Below, piece after piece: positions 1 to 6,425 of a stretch of 44,506 nt of DNA. Position numbers and translations under genes: made by a program. Source of the DNA: Mycobacteriales bacterium (lineage in GTDB: Bacteria; Actinomycetota; Actinomycetes; Mycobacteriales; Mycobacteriaceae); NCBI GenBank assembly GCA_012842085.1, contig DUTM01000145.1, forward strand, positions 1-44,506, written 5' to 3'. The notes under the pieces were generated by a model. That model searched no databases. It saw only the letters and a list, made by a program, of their open reading frames with translations, and was not told the origin of the DNA. The first letter of the stretch is position 1; each line of letters opens with the position of its first letter.

Positions 1-221
1 ACGCAAGCAGCCTCGCATGCCCAGCCTTCTTCGCATGCAGATTGGCAACTTGTTCCTACGCACGTAAGTTCACAGGGACCAGCGTCCTCGCCGCAATCCT
101 GGCAGGATGTCTGACATGTCTCCATGCATGCAGAGCCTAATTGGCAGTTAGTAACACATGTACCGCCTTCCATGCAATTGGTACATCCTAGTGCCTCATT
201 ATCGCCATTGGTATCAGACAC
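1..221 (-). CDS. Cys-rich repeat protein, candidate substrate of the adjacent radical SAM enzymes (3' end outside window)
   Basis: This open frame begins at GTG (219-221) and stays open to the window edge, so only the first 73 residues are visible. The GTG follows a GGGAGG site with a 7-nt spacer and overlaps the end of the upstream radical SAM gene by 8 nt, implying translational coupling. After a Cys-free leader-like start rich in Asp, Asn and Glu (residues 1-12), it has 14 cysteines, at residues 13, 16, 22, 26, 32, 36, 40, 43, 50, 54, 59, 63, 69 and 73. Most form CxxxC pairs separated by 4-6 small or polar residues. No lysine, arginine or histidine is seen. Cys-rich peptides beside SPASM radical SAM enzymes are typical of thioether RiPPs (sactipeptides, ranthipeptides). 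It could instead be a disulfide- or metal-binding tail appendage. The full length is unknown, so peptide versus long fibre cannot be decided. Confidence 0.72.
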   Translation of the reverse strand, partial: MSDTNGDNEALGCTNCMEGGTCVTNCQLGSACMETCQTSCQDCGEDAGPCELTCVGTSCQSACEEGWACEAAC

Positions 222-1362
222 TGCATTCCCTCCCGGCAGGATACTTAGGTCCATCCCAGATCTCACTGTCTATTAGCTTGTTATATAGATTTACCGCAAC
301 ATCAAACATAAGACGCTGATACATACACGCATCATGACCAGGCATCATCTCATTATGGTTAATCTGATAATTAATAACCCTACATGGGCTGCATACTATC
401 ACAGGACAAGATATGCACATATCTATTTGTTGTCGCATCAACATGCGATCACGAATCTCCGAATCATATGTTCCATCGTTCACATTACCCATTATATAGT
501 GGTCGAATCCGGAACCAGGTTGCATTTGATGACATGGCAAAATATTACCAGCCGGATCAATTGCTATCGAATATTTACATGCACCACATGAGCGATTTTT
601 TGTCGTCAGGTCATATGGTCGCGCCATAAACGCCTTAATGGTCTTAACATGCTTGTTCAGCTGCGTATAGACGGCGCCTTTACCAGTAACATATCGGTCG
701 AATTGATGTTCCGCCAATTGCTGCAATGCTGCGCGGATATGCACCCAATCTTGCTCCCCATAAGGCTCATAGCAATGAGTAACTGGGTTAATGGCTATGG
801 TGTTGAAACCCATACCCTCAATACTTATAAAATTCTCATACAAATGTTTTGTATGGTTTGCACATGCCTGCATGGCAACAGTGCATTTCAGCCTAGCAGC
901 CAGTGCATTACGCAAGCCCGCTTCTACATCGCGGGTATGACCGCGAGTAGCTTCGTTTGTGTACGGACCATCATAAGATAGCAACAACGGCACCGCATAT
1001 TCAGCCAGGATCCGAGCTCGTTCGGATGTCAGGAGGGATGCATTCGTCACACAGCCAAGCGTAATCTTCTTGCTCAATTCTGTAGCACGCAACCGACTAT
1101 AGTCCAGCAATATCAATATTACATCCCAGTTCAACAATGGTTCGCCGCCAAACAACTCGAAATGTATACGCTTATCAGCCATGCTTGCGCACCAATCAAG
1201 CGCTCGCGTTGCCGTTTTGCCATCCATGGATTGAGGTTTTTTGGTGTGAAAGCAATATACACATCTGAGATTACACTCATCGGTCAGCAAAAGATGCGCC
1301 GAGGCAATAGACGGTTTTTTATGCGCTTGCAAGACAATGCCTTCCGTTACATTCTCAGTCAT
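214..1362 (-). CDS. Radical SAM/SPASM peptide maturase (second of a tandem pair)
   Basis: This is a 382-aa radical SAM enzyme. The CxxxCxxC cluster motif that binds the SAM-cleaving [4Fe-4S] centre is at Cys30, Cys34 and Cys37, and the GGEP motif is at residues 72-75. A C-terminal SPASM-type domain has cysteines at about 259, 262, 277, 316, 319, 324, 327 and 346 for auxiliary clusters. Enzymes of this architecture modify ribosomal peptides (thioether links at Cys) or act as sulfatase maturases. No PqqD-like recognition domain is evident at the N-terminus. The ATG start lies just after an AGGGGG site and overlaps the upstream paralog by 8 nt. The 3' end overlaps the Cys-rich gene by 8 nt, so all three are probably translated together. 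It is clearly paralogous to its neighbour. Substrate assignment rests on adjacency and is inferred. Confidence 0.93.
   Translation of the reverse strand: MTENVTEGIVLQAHKKPSIASAHLLLTDECNLRCVYCFHTKKPQSMDGKTATRALDWCASMADKRIHFELFGGEPLLNWDVILILLDYSRLRATELSKKITLGCVTNASLLTSERARILAEYAVPLLLSYDGPYTNEATRGHTRDVEAGLRNALAARLKCTVAMQACANHTKHLYENFISIEGMGFNTIAINPVTHCYEPYGEQDWVHIRAALQQLAEHQFDRYVTGKGAVYTQLNKHVKTIKAFMARPYDLTTKNRSCGACKYSIAIDPAGNILPCHQMQPGSGFDHYIMGNVNDGTYDSEIRDRMLMRQQIDMCISCPVIVCSPCRVINYQINHNEMMPGHDACMYQRLMFDVAVNLYNKLIDSEIWDGPKYPAGRECSV
912..983. repeat. Copy A of a near-identical patch shared by the two radical SAM genes
   Basis: This 72-nt stretch matches 2137-2208 with a single difference (C versus T within the Pro-Tyr codon region). 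Sequence outside the patch diverges clearly between the two genes. It encodes the same protein block in both enzymes. A second identical patch of 29 nt lies at 488-516 and 1710-1738. Patchy identity fits gene conversion between tandem paralogs, though strong codon-level constraint cannot be excluded. Confidence 0.85.
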
Positions 1363-2557
1363 CCATGTCCCCCTGCCCTGCTACACCAGATGCATTGAGA
1401 CCTAAGGCTGCATAATGATTACGCAAATCGGCTATAGCCTCGTTTATAGGACGATACAACTTAAACAGCTGACCTTCTATAACATCATCAACCACCAATC
1501 GGTTATACAAATCCTTGTTAATATCTAACATTTTAAGTTGGAAGAGACAACTCTCCAAACATGGCTCATGTTCGTTGCCGGTTGCCCAATAGTTTATCGT
1601 GCGGCACGAGCCACAACGTACAACCGGGCATTCCCTGCACATATCAACATGCCTCGTCTCCAAAACTCGTTGCCGTACTTCTTGATCATACGTTCCGTCA
1701 TTGACGTTGCCCATTATATAGTGGTCGAATCCGGAACCTGCTGGCATTTGCTGGCACGGGACAATGTTGCCCAGAGCGTCAATAGCCACAGAGCCCTTGC
1801 AGGCGCCACATGATGCATCACGAGTGTGTGGTGTCCAATCCTTCATTTTGGTTATACTCTGCATGGTACGAATTTGATTGCTGAGCTGACTGTAAGTAGC
1901 ACCCTTGCCAGTAACATAGCGGTCATACTGATGTTCTGCGATGCGCCTCATCCCAATGTCGATATTGCGCCAATCTTCCTCGGAGTAAGGATCGTAACAA
2001 TGTGTGACAGGATTAATTGCTATAGTATTGAAACCCATTTGCTCAATAGCTACAAAATTTTCATATAAATGCCGAGTATAACCGGCAGGCAACTGCATCG
2101 CGACGCTTACACGCATGTCAGTGGCCAACGCATTATGCAAGCCCGCTTCTACATCGCGGGTATGACCGCGAGTAGCTTCGTTTGTGTATGGACCATCATA
2201 AGATAGCAGGGCACCAATGTTATTCTCTCTGCACCATGTGGCACGCTCCATAGTCAGCAAAGATGCGTTAGTGACCACGCCAAAGCCAACTGACTTACCT
2301 ACTTCTCTGGCACGCATACGGCTATACTGTACGCCCATCTGCATTACAGACCAATTCAAAAGCGGTTCTCCACCGAAAAATTCGAAATGCATATTGCTTC
2401 CACATGCTGACAGACACCAATCGATTGCTCGCGTTATAGTTTGGGCAGTCATTTTTTGCGGATGTTTTGTATGAAAGCAATACACACACCGAAAATTACA
2501 TTCATCGGTCAACAAAAGATGAGCCATGCGTATAGGTTGTATCTTTATATCAGTCAC
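1355..2557 (-). CDS. Radical SAM/SPASM peptide maturase (first of a tandem pair)
   Basis: This 400-aa protein has the radical SAM CxxxCxxC motif at Cys20, Cys24 and Cys27 and GGEP at residues 62-65. Its SPASM-type domain has cysteines at about 250, 253, 268, 307, 310, 315, 318, 333 and 337. The GTG start is preceded by GGAGG with a 7-nt spacer, 25 nt after the last baseplate gene, so it is probably expressed with the late tail genes. It is about 18 residues longer than the downstream paralog, mostly from a C-terminal tail of some 30 residues; its N-terminus is about 10 residues shorter. The two share long identical blocks around the strand carrying SYDGPYTNEATRGHTRD and the FDHYIMGNVNDGTYD block. 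Two active-looking copies suggest different sites or residue types on one Cys-rich substrate, or a heterodimer. A sulfatase-maturase role is less likely because no sulfatase is present. Confidence 0.93.
   Translation of the reverse strand: MTDIKIQPIRMAHLLLTDECNFRCVYCFHTKHPQKMTAQTITRAIDWCLSACGSNMHFEFFGGEPLLNWSVMQMGVQYSRMRAREVGKSVGFGVVTNASLLTMERATWCRENNIGALLSYDGPYTNEATRGHTRDVEAGLHNALATDMRVSVAMQLPAGYTRHLYENFVAIEQMGFNTIAINPVTHCYDPYSEEDWRNIDIGMRRIAEHQYDRYVTGKGATYSQLSNQIRTMQSITKMKDWTPHTRDASCGACKGSVAIDALGNIVPCQQMPAGSGFDHYIMGNVNDGTYDQEVRQRVLETRHVDMCRECPVVRCGSCRTINYWATGNEHEPCLESCLFQLKMLDINKDLYNRLVVDDVIEGQLFKLYRPINEAIADLRNHYAALGLNASGVAGQGDMDD
2137..2208. repeat. Copy B of a near-identical patch shared by the two radical SAM genes
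   Basis: This is the partner of 912-983 in the upstream radical SAM gene, with 71 of 72 positions identical and the same orientation. It is a potential site for unequal crossing over that would fuse the two maturase genes into one. Confidence 0.85.
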
Positions 2558-2582
2558 AAACTAACCTCCATACACTATAACA

Positions 2583-4070
2583 CTAATGTTCTACTTGAAG
2601 TCGGGCGTAATCCATTATCGACGCATCACTGATAGGAGGCACACAGGCTAAACCACTTGCCTGCAAATCAACCGGATCCCACCAGGCATGATCGCACCTC
2701 AGATAGCCCCACATAATAGGAGCTTTCCGATTGATATGTTCGGCTAATTTTTTGTGCTCTGCCGTAGGACCACCAGCACTATCCCACTTTAACCTAAACA
2801 TTTCCGCATCTGGACCAGCCAGATTATATAGGTGTATCACATCCTGAATGTAAGTCACAACAGGCATATCACTATAACCACTGGCTATAGGCTGTATAAT
2901 ACATTTACCATCAGTAATCGAGACAAGATCGTCTGTTGGTTGACGTCCATCAATCCGTATACTGCCCTCCATCACATTGTCATAGATGATAAGTGGCTGC
3001 GTGCTTTCGGTCCATCGGATCATCTTAATAAAGCCAAGCTGTTTTGCTATGCCATGCACTAAACCCAGCATGGTAGCATCAGCCGGGTAATCAACACTGC
3101 TCAGCAATCTTTCCTTATATTCCTGGTTGCGCTCATCGGGCAACCGAGGCAAGCCCAACAATAAGCCATATTCATCTAGTTTATTCCATACATAATGTAC
3201 TTCTGGATACAACTTGGCAGGTAATAAGATCTCCAGCCCTTCAGGGCCCTCCATTTTACCGCTAACAATAACATGCTCATGCATTATAGAAAAGTATGCG
3301 ACCTTAGTTTCATAATTAACGTAAACCAAATCCATGTCCAAACTCTGGGCAAGCATATCTGGATCAGTAACTTCCAGCATATATTCATCAGCAGGATTAA
3401 CAAAGGTCAGCATGAAGCCAGACTTTATGCTAAGCGGCAAGTCAACCCTATATACGATATCCAACATATCCGTCGGACAAGTTGATAAAAATAACTTCGA
3501 TGCAGCTCGATCGGACTGTTTATTCAGCTGATCGGTTTCAAGCATGACGGCATTTTCCAGACGCTGGACAACGCTGCCAGGTTGTTGGCGCACACGCGAC
3601 CATTGTGGCCATCTTAGGCTGGCTATTTCAGCAGATGATGTAAGAGGGAAGTCATTATAAAAAAAACCATATATACCGCTATCGTCTATCTGAAACGATA
3701 CGGTATAAAATAGGCTGTCTACGTTAGCATGCTGCGTCCAAGCCACATCAGACCCATCGATATGAGCTTGCATGATATGGACTGCCTTGCAGTCAAACAG
3801 GGCAGGGGCAGAGAAAGAAACGTGAATAGGCTGCGATGGGGAGGAATTGATGTCAATAGACAAAGGCATACCTACGATGTATGGATGATAATACAGCTCG
3901 CGCACAAGATAATCCTGCACAGAAGTTGCTTTGATGGCTATATCGACCTGATCATCGAATGCCCCGCAAGGCACTTCAATAATTACCGTGCCAAAAGAAA
4001 ACGATGCCTTCAAATATGCACCATCTGACGTAACTTGAAAGACACGCGGTGTCGTATCAGGCATTGGCAT
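2583..4070 (-). CDS. Baseplate/tail wedge protein
   Basis: This 495-aa protein is encoded directly after the baseplate-J gene, the usual place of a baseplate component that links wedges to tail fibres. The ATG is preceded by GGGAGG with a 10-nt spacer. The N-terminal half (1-150) looks beta-rich. Residues about 295-350 hold a recognisable phage block, a Trp followed by LDEYGLLLGLPRLPDERN and a Tyr-Lys-Arg-Leu-Leu element, then Pro-Ala-x-x-Thr and Gly-Leu-x-x-Gly-Ile-Ala. I have seen this arrangement in tail proteins of long-tailed Bacillota phages and in gpI-like wedge proteins. No enzymatic motif is visible. It is the last structural gene before the radical SAM pair, so it is a candidate attachment partner for the Cys-rich product; that link is inference. 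Confidence 0.7.
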   Translation of the reverse strand: MPMPDTTPRVFQVTSDGAYLKASFSFGTVIIEVPCGAFDDQVDIAIKATSVQDYLVRELYYHPYIVGMPLSIDINSSPSQPIHVSFSAPALFDCKAVHIMQAHIDGSDVAWTQHANVDSLFYTVSFQIDDSGIYGFFYNDFPLTSSAEIASLRWPQWSRVRQQPGSVVQRLENAVMLETDQLNKQSDRAASKLFLSTCPTDMLDIVYRVDLPLSIKSGFMLTFVNPADEYMLEVTDPDMLAQSLDMDLVYVNYETKVAYFSIMHEHVIVSGKMEGPEGLEILLPAKLYPEVHYVWNKLDEYGLLLGLPRLPDERNQEYKERLLSSVDYPADATMLGLVHGIAKQLGFIKMIRWTESTQPLIIYDNVMEGSIRIDGRQPTDDLVSITDGKCIIQPIASGYSDMPVVTYIQDVIHLYNLAGPDAEMFRLKWDSAGGPTAEHKKLAEHINRKAPIMWGYLRCDHAWWDPVDLQASGLACVPPISDASIMDYARLQVEH

Positions 4071-4103
4071 AACACATCATCCTCCCTAGCCAGCAGTCAA
4101 CCA

Positions 4104-4934
4104 TTACTTAACCTGCAGCTTGCCTACGGTAAACCGTTCATTCCATCCCGACACAACATCGCCAAAATTACGCTTAACATCGTTAACTGCAAAATCTATA
4201 ACATCCATGTCGATGATTTCCGATGACGCATTACGCACCACTTTTATGATATCTGTATCCCGTATCGTATTGCCTGGCAGCAAATTGACAATATACCATG
4301 TAATCGCGTTACGAACATCACTGATAATACTGTTCTTTCTGTGCCGCGGAACTCCATCGGCGAAAATCAACAGCAACGCCAGGTCAATTTCTATATCCCT
4401 GGGCAACACAACATCGAACCGAATACCAGCTGCACCCTGCCTGGCGAGAACGTTTTGCACGTTTTGCACGGCCACGGCATCGAATTCGCGTCCTGTTGAT
4501 ATAACATAAATTGTGCAGCTACCTGGTCCATGCGACCATTGATGGATGACGATATCACGTATAAAAGGCTGAGCCAGGCATTCCAGCCTGATCGCCAGCT
4601 CATTGGACTGAGCTCGCAACAGTTCACTGGCAGCAACACGTGCACGATATGCAGTATCAGCTTCGCCATCATTACGCCGAACCCCAACCAACTGACCAAG
4701 CATATCCAAGTAGATGCCAGAAGCAACCGATAAATCTGTCATCATTAAGGTATAGCTAAGCATATCATATGACATCGCTAATTCTTCCGACAAATCGGTG
4801 ATAATAGCCCTAACCACCGAACCGGGACCAAATTCTAGCTCAGGGATACTCTCCTTCAGCCGTCTCTCCATATCACTTAACAATTCATTGCGAGATTTTC
4901 CAATCATACGAATGCGATAACCGCGTCCTCCCAT
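4104..4934 (-). CDS. Baseplate J-like protein
   Basis: This 276-aa protein fits the baseplate-J family (P2 gpJ, T4 gp6 type), which forms the wedge ring of the contractile-tail baseplate. The supporting signs are an N-terminal segment with FGPGSVVRAI and a helix reading LSEELAMSYD. These are followed by GIYLDMLGQLVGVRR (about residues 93-107) and AYRARVAASELLRAQSNEL, the classic order in gpJ proteins. The C-terminal half carries the expected alternating strands and a PGNTIRDTDIIKVV block. It starts 3 nt after the upstream stop without a clear Shine-Dalgarno, so reinitiation is likely. Its length is near that of compact family members. Confidence 0.88.
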   Translation of the reverse strand: MGGRGYRIRMIGKSRNELLSDMERRLKESIPELEFGPGSVVRAIITDLSEELAMSYDMLSYTLMMTDLSVASGIYLDMLGQLVGVRRNDGEADTAYRARVAASELLRAQSNELAIRLECLAQPFIRDIVIHQWSHGPGSCTIYVISTGREFDAVAVQNVQNVLARQGAAGIRFDVVLPRDIEIDLALLLIFADGVPRHRKNSIISDVRNAITWYIVNLLPGNTIRDTDIIKVVRNASSEIIDMDVIDFAVNDVKRNFGDVVSGWNERFTVGKLQVK

Positions 4935-4937
4935 GCA

Positions 4938-5441
4938 TTAAATATTAATCGGTATAGGCACTACAGGTCCATCCGGATATATGACAAACGCCGCCAACAG
5001 TGTTGTGGTAAGAGGTACCATGCGAATAGTTGCCGATGCAAGCAGAGCAGAATCGATCAGACCAATCGCTTGTTGTAATTGACTGGCTATTCTATCCGCA
5101 TTTGCGCGAGTATTGAACATACCACGAGCGTCAGACAGATTGGCGCCCAAATCAGCATAGTGCTTCCAATCGGTTGTATCCGTCAGCGCAACCTTGGCAA
5201 CAGATTCAAAGCGAGTATCATCAACAAGCTTCAAGTCGCCAGTCACGCTATCGATAACCAAATCACCTCCTGCCAAATCAAGACGAAAACACTTCACACA
5301 ATACTGTTCTGTGGCACCCATCACTGTTATGCACAGCTCTCCCGGACCGATTGGCTGTCCACAATCAATACACTTAGGTATCACCATGTTATTTGTTACG
5401 AAGTTTACCTGTACATCTCTGAAAAACTGCAGGTCACTCAT
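4938..5441 (-). CDS. Baseplate-region protein with a zinc-ribbon-like motif
   Basis: I do not recognise a family. With the ATG at 5441 the protein has 167 residues. This start overlaps the upstream stop as ATGA and has GGAG 11 nt before it; a GTG at 5453 would add four residues. Near residues 20-50 are four cysteines in two CxxC pairs (CIDC and, after 21 residues, CVKC), which probably bind zinc. The C-terminal region ends in hydrophobic, proline-containing strands. It lies between the 174-aa gene and the baseplate-J gene, where a gp25/gpW-like wedge protein is often found, but the EPR core of that family is not visible. A structural baseplate role is inferred from position only. Confidence 0.6.
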   Translation of the reverse strand: MSDLQFFRDVQVNFVTNNMVIPKCIDCGQPIGPGELCITVMGATEQYCVKCFRLDLAGGDLVIDSVTGDLKLVDDTRFESVAKVALTDTTDWKHYADLGANLSDARGMFNTRANADRIASQLQQAIGLIDSALLASATIRMVPLTTTLLAAFVIYPDGPVVPIPINI

Positions 5442-5962
5442 GGCAAAAAACACTCCGACACTTCTATATTTGCCTGCTTCAGAGCCTCAATGACGCGATC
5501 AGGTCGTGCTCCAAGCACATTGCGCAAACCGGCATCATCAAAAACCCGTTGGGTCTTGATGGGCGGCGGCGACATGCCATTCTTAACGAACAATACATTT
5601 AGGGCTTCGATGAATGCATGTGTAGCCAGTAAAAAATCGGCGTTATAGGATAGCAAGCCGGGATTAAGTGCACTGGTATGCCATACAATATCATCTAAAA
5701 AATGTGTTGAACCAGTAAAGATTGCAAGGCTACTGTTATTGACAATGGCTTTTTGTCCCTCTAAATATGTAGTACCGCATCCTGAGCCTGCAAATAGGCT
5801 CAGGGCAATGCCGGGGCGCATCCGAATAATAAGCTCACCCACCTTGTTAGCCCATTCATCTGGTCCCGCATAGCACGCTTCTTCAACAAGTTCTTCAGCG
5901 GACTTATTGAGCTGATCTTTGATCTCAGTGATTCTTTCAGATTGCTCGGCATAAGACGTCAT
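5438..5962 (-). CDS. Unidentified baseplate-region protein
   Basis: This is a 174-aa protein of unknown family. Its N-terminal 40 residues look helical and acidic, followed by a Gly/Ser-rich segment with hydrophobic strands and a C-terminal helix pair. No catalytic motif or membrane segment is evident. It is coupled to the next gene by an ATGA overlap. The start is uncertain: the ATG at 5962 has only a weak upstream site, while a perfect AGGAGG (6017-6022) sits 54 nt further upstream with no ATG, GTG or TTG at normal spacing. Its place between the OB-fold-like protein and the baseplate-J gene suggests a baseplate component. Confidence 0.6.
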   Translation of the reverse strand: MTSYAEQSERITEIKDQLNKSAEELVEEACYAGPDEWANKVGELIIRMRPGIALSLFAGSGCGTTYLEGQKAIVNNSSLAIFTGSTHFLDDIVWHTSALNPGLLSYNADFLLATHAFIEALNVLFVKNGMSPPPIKTQRVFDDAGLRNVLGARPDRVIEALKQANIEVSECFLP

Positions 5963-6040
5963 ATAATCCGCACAACAAATCTCAACGCCAAGTCGACCGG
6001 CGGGATTTGCTGGGTTCCTCCTTTCGCTTAACCGACTTAA

Positions 6041-6391
6041 TTACCAGCGTATTGCAAGAGCATTGGTTGGATCGCTGACTGTGGCCTCCAATGTATTGGA
6101 AGCATCCTTTACGGCTTGGCTTTCGTCGGCATACCTGGAGACTATTACAGGATCCATGTCTTCAGCTACATTGACCAAAACAGTATCTCCCACCTTATAG
6201 GTAGGGGTAAAAGGCTGATTCCACCATGATCTTTTGGCAGCAGATGCAACTACCCAATTGCCAGTTCCGCCCATATAGCTGATGTCATACGTTCGCTCTT
6301 CATTGTTAACAGCCTCAATGACGGCTGTCGTTATTTGTGGTATAGCGACCTCTTTCATGAGTTGCGTTAACGCTCGTCGTGTTTGGCTCAT
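6041..6391 (-). CDS. Small OB-fold-like baseplate protein
   Basis: This 116-aa protein has an ATG preceded by GGAGG with a 7-nt spacer. After an N-terminal helix, it shows five short strands around ITTAVIEAVNNEERTYDISY and YKVGDTVLVNVAEDMDPVIV, consistent with an OB-fold. Such small OB-fold proteins follow the hub in many myophages and resemble the N-terminal domain of gp5/gpV spike proteins or their adaptors. It has no spike beta-helix and no PAAR motif, so it would not be the tip itself. The call depends on fold impression and on lying immediately after the hub gene. Confidence 0.55.
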   Translation of the reverse strand: MSQTRRALTQLMKEVAIPQITTAVIEAVNNEERTYDISYMGGTGNWVVASAAKRSWWNQPFTPTYKVGDTVLVNVAEDMDPVIVSRYADESQAVKDASNTLEATVSDPTNALAIRW

Positions 6392-6425
6392 GCAAATGCC
6401 TCCAAACCATGAAGTCAGACTTACA

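Noticed and set aside
1-221. Metallothionein-like protein
   Set aside because: Cysteines are mainly in CxxxC pairs with no lysines, rather than the CxC or CxxC with basic residues of metallothioneins, and the coupling to two radical SAM genes favours a modification substrate. Not excluded until the full gene is read.
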